Of a stretch of 64,000 nucleotides of DNA, positions 11,340-23,000 are shown piece after piece (position 1 is the first letter of the stretch; every line of letters begins with the position of its first letter). The notes under the pieces were generated by a model, which had not been told where the DNA came from, did no database searches, and saw nothing but the letters and a program-made list of their open reading frames with translations. The translations under genes and the position numbers were made by a program. The DNA is from Oxytricha trifallax. Its lineage: Eukaryota > Ciliophora > Spirotrichea > Sporadotrichida > Oxytrichidae. The DNA is taken from NCBI GenBank assembly GCA_000711775.1, contig ARYC01000675.1, forward strand, positions 1 to 64,000. Direction: 5' to 3'.

Positions 11340-14300
11340 TCACATTCGACGTGCTGAGAGGTCTTTTTTCGTGTGTTCTTTTATGTGATCTTGCAACTCT
11401 GTAAGCTTGGGAGTGACTGGAATGAATTTTACTCTGGACTAGTGAGCTATAGGACTGTTAATTTACGTCTGTGAATGATAAGATTACTGTCTGCTTTTAG
11501 ACAAAGAAAGGATGTTAGGAGTTTGGATATCTCTTAGAGAAGAATTAAAGTTAGTGCTTGTAAGATTTAAATTTGAAATTTTTGAGGCTCTTTTGTACAA
11601 TTCTTACTTATGGTCTTGATAGAAATTTGTTGAGGAAATGTTTAATGGCTTTATGATGCTCTAGATTTAGTTTGAACTTTTTAGCACTGAAGATATACGA
11701 TTTTTATCTTAATTGGGAAGAAATGATGATTTAGTTTGATTTTGACCGTTCAAGTTGCTAAATAGTAATTTCCTTGTCTAGCTAGAATCATATCGTGTAC
11801 TTTATTAAGAAGAGAGGTTTAGCTTGTTAAAGTCTTTGGTGATTTGATAATCTTAGGAAGATTTTCTTATATTAAATATACCTTTTACTGTAGATCCTAG
11901 ATTTACTTTATTCATGGTTGAAACTGGATTTAAAACAAAGGACTTATTTGTTTTTTATCTGCTCATAAGTACGTCAAGGCTTGCTCTTTTATTAAAGAAA
12001 TGATTTTTTACATCTTTATCTTTGTTTTCAACTGTAATTACTTTTTTTGGAGATTGACTTTACTTCGACTCTTATATTTTTATTGGACTTTAGTATTATG
12101 ATTTAGCTTTATGATTTTTCCTCTCTTCTTCTTGTCTTTTTTATCTTTCAACCTTTACATCCTAATATTTCTTTAGCTTCTTGATTCTTGCTAAGTACTT
12201 TAAGAATTTACCATTCTGAGATCTATGACTTTCTATTTGATTCCCAAACATACCAATAAGCTTATCATATCCTTTCTTTCTAGCAGACTTCTTTTAACTA
12301 GAATTTCTGTTGAAATTTAAATTCAAAGTCAAATTGGTGTTTTACTACTCTTCTATTTCATACATAATGTCAGAAAATATGTTGTACTTCCTAAGTTAAG
12401 CATTCATTTTCTCTCTTTCTGTGTTTTATTAACTGAATGAATTGCGCCTTCTACTCTATGCCCAGTTTGCCCCATTTTTATTATCAAGTCTAGCAGAGCT
12501 TTGCACAAGATTATCAGTCTAACTATTAATTGAGAAATAATCATCATTATCTTCTCCATTTTTACCCTCGTTCTTTTTTCTCATAACTGACTTTTCCATG
12601 TCTAAATAAGCATGCTTCTTTTTATAGTCATAAAAAGCTCTATAGTCTTCATTTAATATGTTTATCAGAATACTTTAAAAAGGTATATCCATGTCCTTCT
12701 TGAGTTTTAAGTTGTACTGCATAATTAGCTGCATCAAACTTTTAATATAATCCATGTGATTTATTTCTTCTTTGTCTGCTTCACTGAGTTTTTTCTCTCT
12801 CAATTTTTTTATTTAAAACCTAAATTCTTCCTCTAAAATATCACTTAGGATTGGTTCTCTACTTTCTTTCAAGAAACTTGGCTTTCTCTTGTAGAACTGC
12901 TCTAAAACCTTTATTTCTTCCTCAGTTCTTTATATCACATATTTGTAGATTTCTCTTGTGCAATAAAAGAAAAAAACTTTATAATAAATTTTTGGCACTC
13001 TTTCCATTCGTTGTAAGTTTGAACATTATCTCTCCTCACAGGTTTTTCTTCATGAATTAAATGAATATTGGACAAAGTTTATCTCAATTTATCTAATCTC
13101 TTAGTTGATTAAAATTTCAATGATTTATTGCTAAGTTTTGCTTATGTAGCCTCTCTTTAATACTTAACTTTTTCACTTAATTATTACTCCTACTAACCAT
13201 TAGAGTTGCTCTGCTTTTTCATTTCTAATTCTTATTTTCAAGTTTCCATTTTCTTTAGTCGTTCTTAATTTTACTACTTTTGAGATCTTTTCATAAAAGC
13301 TGTTGAGCTTTACGGTGTACTAATCTGTATATTTATAGAACTGCCACTTTTTTCTTGCTATTACTACTATTACTGTTAGGCATTAGTTTGTGTGAAAGAT
13401 TGGCTTATAACTGACTATTAACGATTGCGAAATTTAGATTGCTTTATTTATGAAGTGGAAGGTGGACCACGAAGAAAGAATAATTGTTAATTTTATTCCT
13501 CCACTGAAACCCCTGGAGTTAAGTTACCCAGTAATAAATTTGTACTCTTTTATATTAAAATTTTCCTTGACATTTTGGATTGAGGATATTATGATTACTG
13601 AGATTAATTCGGTGAACCATCTTTCCTGAAATCAAATTTAAGTTTTCCAATGAAAGGGCTTAATTTATCAATTGAAGAGTCGCTTGAATTATCATCATCA
13701 ATAAAGCGTTGAATGTTTGGGTCTTCATCGTCAAATATCAAATCGCTGTTCTAGAATTAATTAAACCGACCATTGTCCCTATTATCATATAAAAGGAAAA
13801 TGGATTAAAATGTAAATATTGATCATCAATTTTGCAAATTATTGTACATCATTTCATATATTGAAAAAATATTCCTATGTAAATTTCAAATTTAAGCAAT
13901 TAAAGATCAATAAATCCAAAAATTTAACTGCTAAATTAATTAAATTTTATATACAACAAATTTGCCCTAGTTTTACTAAAATTAACATTCATTAATAAAA
14001 ACATAACAATATAAATGGTTTTTAAATATTACATCAATCCGTTAATTAATTTACGTTATATAGTCTTCATTAATTTTATAAAATAAATGTTTTTAATAAT
14101 TCAAAAGATTAATTTATAAAGATGAAAAAAAAGGTATCCGGATAAATAAATTTAATAATTAAATAATGAGATTTTTTTAAAGGAATATTATTTTCTTATT
14201 TATTGATTTAATTTGCATCAGACTGTACTTCTTTACTGTTGATGTTAACCGTATCTCTGAACTATGCAAAGTAGTTATATGGTAAATTCATTTTATCTAG

Positions 14301-14576
14301 GTTTAGGAGAGGTATATCGACAAAGTTTGAGGATGGTCGAGAAACTGGTGTTCACTCTTTGCTTTCCTTAAATCCATTATTAGAGGACGAATTTTTTTAG
14401 TCAATTTGTTAGTTTGGGAGTAAATTTTATCAAAAATAGTTTGTTTGAACTAACAGGGAATCATATTTAAGGGGTTTATTGATTGGAAAATTCAATTAAA
14501 ATTGGAATATAATGGAGAGATGATATGGGCTATTATTATCATTGAGGTTAAATAAATTTTATAGATTTTTAAGCAT
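11340..14576 (-). CDS. Large Q/N/S-rich protein with in-frame TGA codons
   Basis: A coding frame can be followed from ATG 14576 to TGA 11340-11342. The 5' part (14.2-14.58 kb) encodes SRPSSNFVDIPLLNLDKM and NYFAQFRDTVN. About 420 bp of AT-rich DNA follow (13.79-14.21 kb, probable IES or intron). The long body then runs from DDEDPNIQRFIDDD to IPVTPKLTELQDHIKEH. One 23-nt GT-AG intron near 12.95-12.98 kb is needed to join QKFIIK to EIYKYVIQR. Three TGA codons lie inside otherwise good coding: 14430-14432, 14352-14354 and 13238-13240. Their context (ESKE-TGA-TPVSRP, KMET-TGA-KQELEM) would suit Trp, but decay, a gene boundary near 13.23 kb (ATG at 13222) or an undetected IES are alternatives. The family is unknown. 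Confidence 0.55.
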
Positions 14577-14754
14577 ATTGAAATATGAATGAGCTAAATA
14601 AATAAATTAATAATATATGCTAAATTTCAAGTTATGAATTTATTTTAAAGTAATCATTTGTTTTAGTTTAAAATATTTTGTCGTTGAGTATTTAATCGAT
14701 CTTGAAATAGGAAATGATAATTACTTTTAAACTTACATTAATTTACAAGATCAA

Positions 14755-16471
14755 ATGGAAACAACAATCTAGGATTTGCAACAAATCGTCACTGAGACAT
14801 CATCTCAACTTCAAGATACTACTCATGCCCCAAGTGACTTAACTGTCCATGTTTAAGCACAACAGACTGCCCCAGATGCTAACTCACTCGTTTTTCAAGG
14901 CTCTCAAATGGTTTCACAATCGTCTCAAGTCCAGGAAGTATATGTCACTAAAAATGATGATAAAAACCTGATTCATGGTATATTCAATCCACCATCTGAC
15001 TAAGCAAACAGCTAAAATGTGAAGATTTCTTTGGATTCGGATGCCAATTCTCTTGCAAAAGATGAAGATGTTACTATGATCGACACAACTCAAGATTCTC
15101 AAAATGGAGTGAAGATTTCTCATGATCTAGAACCGACAATTACTGACTCTTATTCATTAAATTCTATAAAATTTACTCATCAACATCAACCAATGCATCA
15201 AGCCAACAGCAAGAAGAGTTGTCTGAAGAAGCAAAGGAGAAACTCAGAGATGAAGGAAAATGGAAAAACTATGTGCCCACAGACCAGAAGAGACCCATCG
15301 ATGAATTCTATGACTTGAAGTCAATTCTAACTTTGAGAGAAGAGGTTGTGACTGAAGATGGCGGTATTGTGAAGTACATCGTCCAGGAGGGAAAGGGATC
15401 ATACATCGGTCTCAATGATGATGTTTTCTATAAACATGAAACCAGATTTGACAATGGCTAGCTTGTCGACTTTGCTGAGAAGAGAAACGCTATTGAGAAG
15501 TTCTAGATGGGCGATATCAGGTTTCACGAGTACTACAAGATAGTTATGAGAACCATGAAAAAGGGAGAGATTCACTGTTTTAATATATTGTTTTTAAGAT
15601 TGCATGGATCAAGTTCTCTAAGATCTACCACAAGGGCATCTATCATGCAAGCACTCACTTCGTCAACAGACCAGAGGAAGAAAAGAAGCTGATAGGTGAG
15701 GATATCTACATTCGTTTCTTTATACAAAACATCAAGAGAAACCCTTAGATCAAGGATTAGAACACTTTTGAAGGTCTTTCGGACTATCTGAATTAGGTTC
15801 GTGAAGTTTGCAAGGAGCTCATGGAGGAAGGAGAATATGCCAATGCCTAATCTCTCTATCAAAATCTTTATCATATTTCTATCATTAATGATTAAGTATC
15901 AATTAAAATTCTTAATATTTAAATCAAAGAGTTTACGCTTTGTACAAGAACATGACAAAGAAGATGCGTGACAACTTGAATGAAGAATAGAGAAAGAGCA
16001 GAGAAGAAGCAATGCATTTGCTGTGTGTCAACCTCTCGCTTACTCACTTCAAGAGAAACAACTTCAAAGATGCGATCAAGTGTGCAAGAGAAAGTTTGGA
16101 ATTCAATAAGGAAAACCCTAAAGCTTATTTTAGACTAGCTTTAGCTCTCAAATCTAACGGCGAGTTTGATGATGCCAAAGAATAGCTAGTATAAATATTT
16201 TATAATATAATTTACATTACTAGTGATTGCTATTAAGCTTTCCCCAGCTGACAAAAATCTCAGAGATGAGTTAAATTTACTCATTCATTTGTTTACTAAA
16301 CTTTAAGAGTTAAAGAAGATCACTGAGCTGAAGTAAAGCAAGGAGAAAGAGTGGTACACTAAAATGAATGGCTTCTACAGCTCTTAGAAGATGGTAGAAA
16401 TCGAAAGAAGAGACTATGAAGAAGCTATTCTAAGAGAAAAACTTAACAAGAAACATTTTTCAGATATGTGA
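14755..16471 (+). CDS. FKBP-like protein with TPR repeats
   Basis: Start ATG 14755; first TGA 16469-16471. The frame is continuous only after removing four IESs with pointers ACTC, AGATT, AGT and CTAGT. The product is about 530 residues: a Q/S-rich head, an FKBP-like domain (MRTMKKGEIAWIKFSKIYHK is the typical end of FKBP folds) and TPR repeats, the last one of canonical 34-residue length only if the CTAGT element is removed (KAYFRLALALKSNGEFDDAK). Such proteins (FKBP4/5/6, AIP) are HSP90 co-chaperones; many of their FKBP domains lack isomerase activity, and this one looks divergent. A 42-nt GT-AG intron from 16468 could carry the frame past the TGA into downstream coiled coil, so the 3' end is uncertain. 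Confidence 0.8.
15150..15174. other. IES in FKBP-TPR gene, pointer ACTC
   Basis: 25 bp between ACTC at 15146-15149 and 15175-15178. It contains no GT, so it cannot be a GT-AG intron. Deleting 29 bp joins EPTITDS to STSTNASSQQQ in frame. Confidence 0.85.
15573..15596. other. IES in FKBP-TPR gene, pointer AGATT
   Basis: 24 bp between AGATT at 15568-15572 and 15597-15601. Deleting 29 bp joins KKGEI to AWIKFS, the expected FKBP sequence. The only GT-AG candidate (22 nt) gives a wrong frame. Confidence 0.85.
15898..15929. other. IES in FKBP-TPR gene, pointer AGT
   Basis: 32 bp between AGT at 15895-15897 and 15930-15932. Deletion joins SIINDQ to VYALYKNM. A longer 53-nt GT-AG intron would also stay in frame but would remove conserved-looking residues. 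Confidence 0.6.
16191..16219. other. IES in FKBP-TPR gene, pointer CTAGT
   Basis: 29 bp between CTAGT at 16186-16190 and 16220-16224. Deletion restores a full-length TPR (KEQL then VIAIKLSPADKN). A GT-AG intron of 35 nt would create a TGA. Confidence 0.8.
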
Positions 16472-16630
16472 TGATCTCGCATGAACAATTCTGCGAATCT
16501 TCTTGAGAGAAGCAGCTTTAACTTTGGTAATTGTAAAGAAAACTCTATGCTTGTGGATATGTAAATATAAATTATTTGTTTATTTATAAATCTTTATCAT
16601 CAAATCGTTCTTTTGATTTAATATGAAAGT

Positions 16631-18044
16631 AGAACAAATATGAAATCATGCAAAAGAGAAAAGAAATTGAAGAAAGATAGATGCTATAAGAAAAGCTAGA
16701 GTCAGGAGAATATTCTGAAGACCCTGAAATTTAGAAGAAGTTATATGACCTATACTTGAAACATCACAACTTGAATTCTGTTCGAAACGATGACGTGGAT
16801 CTGACTCCCTATCGTAATCACAAGATAGTCTCTCCATTGTCCTTATAATAAGTAAATGAGTAGTAATATTTCCCAGCTGAAGGAAGAGTGCTTTAAGAAA
16901 CTGTAAATATCTTATAATTAACTGAATCTTATCCATCTGAATGCAAAAATGGTGGCTAACTCCTTAATTAAATTCAGACGTATTACTTATGTGTCCCTAA
17001 AGAAGATGTAACAAATGTACTTAGAGTTGATAAAGCAACTTATTAAAACTTGAAGAATAACTTCACAACCTAGTTTGATTGTATTACCCAAAATATAACT
17101 AAACAAGTTTGCATGTGCTCTTAAGGCTTCTATGATTTTTAATGTGGCACTCAATTATTTAGATAGTGTTTCGTAAACATAACTGACCCTCCACTTTATA
17201 AAGGGTGTTAAAAAGAGGATTCCCCTTATTACTTGTATTCCGTACCAGGATTTGATCCCTGTTTTTATTTGGATTTCACTGAAGTTCAAAATATCAAGTA
17301 TATTCTCACTTGTAAATACACTGGTGATATCTCTGGAATTGACCCAGTAAAAGAGAATTTAGGTTATGCATACAGAGATGTTATATAAATGGACACCCCA
17401 CAAACCTTCAATTATGTTGCTTAAAACAATAAAACTGGCATGAAAGCAATGTCAGAAGCAAGTGCAAGAAGCATTTTGGCAAGAGTGACTATTTATGATT
17501 GGAAATGGCTTTCAAAGCCTGCCTACTTCCAAGAAACTGTGATAGATCTATATTAAATAAGGGAACTCATTAAAACATTTTGTTAAAAGTTTTCATACAA
17601 TTGTTATAAACTATTTATTTTTTAGATCCAGAAGTACTTGTAGGGATAAAAGAATCGGTAATCGCTGTAGATTTTCCCACATTAATGAAGAATGATTCAA
17701 TTGGGCTTACTAAATTCGTGGCAGGAGGCCGTGCTTATTTCGAAACTGACGCCCTTTCTTCATTCACTTTCAGTTTTACCTCTAAAGGCTTCTTCGACTA
17801 AAAAGATTACGTTGAACCAGCTGCATAACCTAAAAATACTTGGAAGATTATTAAAAGCTATAATACAATTGTTTATGCATGAATTTTTATTTATATAGTA
17901 AATTTAATGTTTGAATAACAAATTATCGTTGGAGTATTAGTCCCAGGAGTTGTCATAGGGGCTGTGGTTTCAATTATATTTTATACCTAATGGAAGAAAA
18001 GAAATGCCAAGAAACTCAAGGAGTTAACAGATCACATTGATTGA
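16631..18044 (+). CDS. Type I membrane protein with Cys-rich ectodomain
   Basis: An open frame from about 16.63 kb leads to TGA 18042-18044. The ectodomain is rich in paired Cys (SECKNGGQLL, then CMCSQGFYDFQCGTQ, which is EGF-like) and has several N-x-S/T sites. The C-terminus has one clear membrane helix (VGVLVPGVVIGAVVSIIFY) followed by a basic tail (WKKRNAKKLKE). A 44-nt GT-AG intron lies at 17582-17625 and an IES at 17871-17920. The 5' end is unresolved: the first 75 or so codons (KRKEIEERQMLQEKLESGEY) are a charged coiled coil that does not look extracellular and may belong to the upstream FKBP-TPR gene. No signal peptide was found. It is probably a surface protein; no family was recognised. 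Confidence 0.6.
17871..17920. other. IES in membrane-protein gene, pointer AATT
   Basis: 50 bp between AATT at 17867-17870 and 17921-17924. Deletion joins KSYNTI to IVGVLVPGV, placing the membrane helix in frame. GT-AG removal (28 nt) would shift the frame and lose the helix. Confidence 0.7.
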
Positions 18045-18168
18045 TTTATGTATTGCAAAAGTTATAGCTATTATATAGAAATATCATAAATGTCTTTCCA
18101 TCCAAAAGAATTCCTATTTATTTAAATAAACTATTTAATCGTATATACATTTGCTTAAGAAATTAAGA

Positions 18169-18647
18169 TCATAAATTTTGCATGATTTCTTCAACTGTCC
18201 CTTCGGCTGACCTCAATACTCCAGAATTCATATGTTTCCTCATTTCTTATCTTTAAAAAAAATATTATTCTGTATTTTTAATTTCTTGATCAAATTTATT
18301 ATGCTATATTAATATAACAGTCTGAATATATTTTCAATCTTTTAGTTTCTTCATCACTACCCCCGAATAGTTTAATAAGTGCTTGCCATGACTGCACATA
18401 ACCCTCTATATTAAAGGCACCTGAAAGTTTATTCATTTCAAATTCAGCTGCATCATTCAACTACCCCAAACATTATAATTTATTATAAATTTTATATTTA
18501 TTCCAAAAAAAAGTTATATTTAATTATATTTAATTATTACTAAATTAAAATAAAACCGAGAGAATCTAGGTTTGCCTTTTATTAAGTTTATTGCAACGTC
18601 AAACAACCCAAAAATAGGGTAATTACTATGCTATTTTTAATTTTCAT
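18169..18647 (-). CDS. Small secreted protein, at least three exons
   Basis: ATG at 18647 opens MKIKNSIVITLFLGCLTLQ, a typical signal peptide. A second coding piece (about 18.32-18.49 kb) reads CLGQLNDAAEFEMNKLSGAF, then VQSWQALIKLFGGSDEETKR. A third (about 18.17-18.25 kb) reads MNSGVLRSAEGTVEEIMQN and ends at TGA 18169-18171. The pieces are separated by AT-rich segments of about 70-90 bp whose exact borders I could not fix, so they may be introns or IESs. The predicted mature protein is about 100 residues, with no family recognised. It lies head-to-tail with the next minus-strand gene. Confidence 0.55.
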
Positions 18648-18774
18648 TTATATTTATATAATTAGATATAATAGTAATTATAATTATTAAGCTTAGTTAC
18701 TGATCTAATACTGAGTTATTAAATAAATTCTTATCTATATATCTTAAGAACATTATAATTAATCACTTAATAAT

Positions 18775-19673
18775 TCAAGCATTGATCATATTCTATAGCT
18801 TGACCAAGTCTATATAAACTTTAATGTCTCCATCCATAGGCATGCTGCATTTATTTTCTGCAATCTCGCATAGTATCTCCACATCATCTGGGGAGATTTT
18901 GAACAGCTTTTATTTTGATAGAAGAGCCTATTTTATGTCAGCCAATCTCATATATTCGTTGTTTTCAATATCATCGTTATTAAAGGGGACTAATTCTTGG
19001 CGTAGATTTGGGAGCTGTTTCAAACTGCGGAGGAAACCCTCATCGCTTAATCGCACTGATTTTGTGGATTTTACTGTTGTAATAATGTTAATTAAGTAAA
19101 TACATTACTAGAAATGTGTAACTAGAGATTTCAATAAATAAACTGTTGCACTCTATGCTTTTTGCAATTGATTTTACTGGGTTTTGGTAGCATCAACCTT
19201 TACTTTGTAAATTAAGTCATCTGGCTTGCTCTAGGCATTTAAAGCTGTATTTTTCAAAGTTTCTCTTCCAAATGAATCTATGCTTGCTGCCACCATCCCA
19301 TCTGAAAAGCTAACTTCATTTTTCATCTGCATTCCTTTCAAGGTATCTTAAGTGTTCTAAACTGGTTTGCCTTATGATGATGTTTAAGCATTATTATTAG
19401 GCATAAATGAGTTTGGATTTTTGTTTTCTTGAGTCAGAGAAGTCTTCTTAATATAGTTTTAGAACTCTTGCTCAGATTCTTTTTCATCGTATGGTTTCAT
19501 TCCAAATCTTACTCTCTTGTAATTATGTACTTTCCTGTGACCTCTTGCATGATACTCGATATAGCATTCATCACAGTACAAGCAATCTTGGCACTAAATG
19601 ATCAATATAAAGACATTAATTTAATTCTTACACCTGGGCATTCAATATAATTTTTGTTCAAACCATTTTACAT
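18775..19673 (-). CDS. B-box-like zinc-binding protein
   Basis: ATG at 19673 gives MQNGLNKNYIECPG. A 38-nt GT-AG intron (19594-19631) follows, then CQDCLYCDECYIEYHARGHR, a Cys/His cluster that resembles a B-box zinc finger. The rest is Q-rich and then helical (LRSLKQLPNLRQELVPF; LCEIAENKCSMPMDGDIKVY), ending at TGA 18775-18777. A 62-bp IES with a 7-bp pointer lies near the middle; the frame is open with or without it, but removal replaces an AT-driven hydrophobic run by SATVKSTKS. The product is about 240 residues. Its role is unknown; the B-box reading rests on Cys/His spacing only. Confidence 0.65.
19080..19141. other. IES in B-box-like gene, pointer ACTGTTG
   Basis: 62 bp between ACTGTTG at 19073-19079 and 19142-19148 (n = 69 with one pointer, in frame). 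A GT-AG reading would be 70 nt and would shift the frame. Confidence 0.75.
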
Positions 19674-20002
19674 TAAGAATAATTAACGACTTCAAGCAGA
19701 AGGCTGCTTAATTCTTATTAGAATGGGCTTTCATATAACTTAAACTCATAACCCCTATATATTTGATAAAATTTCTTTTTTAAAAGAATGAATTAATGCA
19801 AATAATTATTGTCTATCAAAAAATTTACGGCAAGATGTAGTCTCATTATATATTTCGGATGTTTATCCATTTTTAAGTATATGAAAAGTTTAAATTAAAA
19901 AATATAAAGAGAAAAATTTAAGATATATTTAGAGATTTAATTAATAAGTATAGTTTTTAGTATATTAAGAATTATTAATAAAAAATGAAAATAATTAAAA
20001 TC
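19674..20002. other. AT-rich intergenic stretch
   Basis: No supported feature between the two minus-strand genes. Confidence 0.45.
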
Positions 20003-23000
20003 TCATTAATTGTCTGCCAGCATTTTACTTCTTACAAATAAAGCACTTCTTAATTGAAGGTATGTAAACAACTTCTATTGTTTTATTAAAGGCATTTCTT
20101 TAATTAATTTTAGAAATTGTAGCGAAATCTGTTAATTACTTTCTCTTGTGCTCTCTCCAATATCTCAAAATAGTTCTTGCTGCTTCCATTCTTTAAGCAA
20201 AACTTTGGTAGTTACGATCTTCTTCCTCTTCTAGAAGCTTTTTCATTTGGTTTTTCTTCTTTAGAGTTTCAAGCTGTTGCTTTAAATAAAAATAAACTAT
20301 ATATGTACAGTCTTTCTTTGCCTGTATCTTCTGAACATTTTTTGGATTATAGTAGCAGATTGGATTTTATTTTTGTTCAATTTAGCTCTCACTATTGGGT
20401 AAAAAAGTTAAAAGTAATGAAATATTGGCTAGAGCTTTCTAGCAAATCTTTCTCTTTAGAATTTGAAGATTTTAGCATCTCTTCTTCCAATTATACCTCT
20501 AAATATTCTCTGAATAGTAACACAACCCTAAAATGAAATATTATTAGATCAAATTTTATGCTTACAATATATTAGAGGAACCCTGAGAATTTCTAATTTG
20601 ATCCTGAATTCAATTATCTGAGTATTTTCAAGTCCAATTCATATAGCATTTCTAGATCTTTTCCATCGATTGCTTTACCTAAAATTTACTCTAACTGCTT
20701 ATCCAATTTCGCTTCTAATTCAGACATTGAAGTAATTTTAACTTGCATTCGACTAATCTGAGTTTTCAAGTTTTCTCTATCTCCTTTAATCATCAATGAT
20801 AGTTATGTAGCATCATTCAGTTTGTGATCTTGAATGTTCAAGTTGTCTTGAATTTGCTGAAGACGCATCTCATACTCTATATCGATTCTCTCCTTAATTC
20901 TTTGAGCCTCATAGAAATCTTAGTGAACTTGGTCTTTTGCCATTAAACTCTATTAAATCTTGTTTTCAATGTGTATCTTTTCAAAAAGTATATTGCTGAC
21001 TTTATTATTCAGCCTTTCCTCAAGGTTCAAGATTTTGTCTGCGAACTTCTTTTGCATTGGATTTTTCATTTTTCTTCTTACTCTATCCTTATAATTGAAG
21101 CCTTGTTCTTCACCAGAAGTCTCTCTCATGATTTCTAATTCTCTTTCTAGTCTTTGAGACCTAAACCTCAAATCTAAAATTCTCTCCTCTAGTATTAGTG
21201 GATCATCGATATCAATGTTTTGCATAATTGCTCTAAACTCTTTTTCCGCATCAAATTTAGGATTTAGGGTATTAATCCATTCTTCTAAAGTGAGGACACC
21301 ATCTGAATTGGCATCTATGGCTTTAATGAGATCCAACATCTCTGTGTCTAAAAGGGCTATCCCTTGCATTTTTATTCCATTTTTGATTTCTTAAACTGTC
21401 AAAACCTCATCTCCATCATCATCAAATAGGTTAAATGCTTGCTCTAAGGTCATGCCTTTATTCTCTATTTTCTTCACGATACAATCAAATCAAATGGTTA
21501 AATATTTTGAATTTATGAAATAAATGAAAACTTTATAATTATAGAGTCTAGAGGATTGATTTTTTCTTTGGCAATTTTATCAAAATCAGGGATATCTTCC
21601 ATCTTAATTCCATAAAATAAGCTGGTATTATTTTTGTTACCACTCTAACCACTATTTTGCATCTTATAGGATCCATTGATTAACACTAAATTTTTTTCGT
21701 TCATGATTTTGTCAACTAATGCTTCTTTCTCTCTTTTCTTTGCTTCTATCAATTCTATGTTACTTGATATTTTAAGGTTTTCAATGTTAGTTTTAATTTA
21801 CATTTTTTGTATGCTGCTTAAATAAAAAACAAAATTTGTTATTAATTCTATAATTTTAATGAAGTTGAAGTTAGTTTCCTTAAATCTCCGCTTTAAATCC
21901 ATAAGTTCCTTGCTCAATTTTTCATCGTCAACTACTAATTTGGCATGTTCAGGCACTTTATCACTGGGCTTATTGGCCTATATTTCGATATGCTTGGGCT
22001 GGTCTTTGAGTACTATATTCTTGGCTAGTGGGTTAATTGCACTCTAGTATGCTTATTACTTATCTTACTGTTATTTGAGATTTTTCTCCATCATAAAACC
22101 CATTACATCTTTATTCACTTCCTTGTCTTTCTTCTGTCTTAATATTTCCTGGAATCTTTCATTGTTGTCCCCACCAAGTTAATTGGTTTAAATCAAAGTG
22201 AAATTAAAGTAAAAAAATACTTTTTTTAATACAAGTACCTTACTAGTATTGCTTTTTACCTCAGCTTGCTGCTCTTTTTATTGTTGTAATGCCATACTTT
22301 AAGGTGTCTATTTGGCAAGTGCTTTCACTATACCCTATGTATTATTTGCAGCCTACAACTGTTATGTATTATTTTGTGTGTTCTAATTTGTATTAACATT
22401 TGCTATTGTTGCTGTTGGTAAAGTTTAAGTAGGTGGCTTTTTATCTGGTAATTTGCTTACTGCTGCCAAGTCTTTGACACTTTATCGAACTGAGTTATTC
22501 ATGGAGTTTTACTCATTAAAATCATTATCAAATTCGTCATTCATTCCACCACCTCCACCCGGTCCTACGGCTTAATCTCCAACTATTTAGTCTGCTTCTT
22601 CAAAGAAATCATCACCATCAAATTCATCTTATATAATTGAATTTATTTAGAGGGTTCATAATTAAATTTATTCTTTATAAATTAAATCTTTGAAAAGCTA
22701 AGCTGGTTATGAACCTGATGCATTTTTAGACTGTTATTGCTACATTTATTATTCCTTTGCTATTTTTTATTTGTCTTTAATTACATTGGCTTTCTTCAAA
22801 TTTCTCACCGTCATTTCCTATTTCTTCTCCTTTTCTTGTTTAAGTTTCTTAAGCATCTGGAATTTCTTACTCATTGCTAACTATGCAGTTAAGTCATTCA
22901 CATATTTATAAAAGATTATCACAGAAAACAGACTCTAATAGTGAATATTCACAATATAACAAAGATTGTGGTTAGCACTGATAGGTTTAACTTTACCAAG

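Noticed and set aside
15019-15120. 12-bp direct repeat GTGAAGATTTCT as a long pointer
   Set aside because: The sequence between the copies is coding-like and in frame; more likely an internal protein repeat (VKIS).
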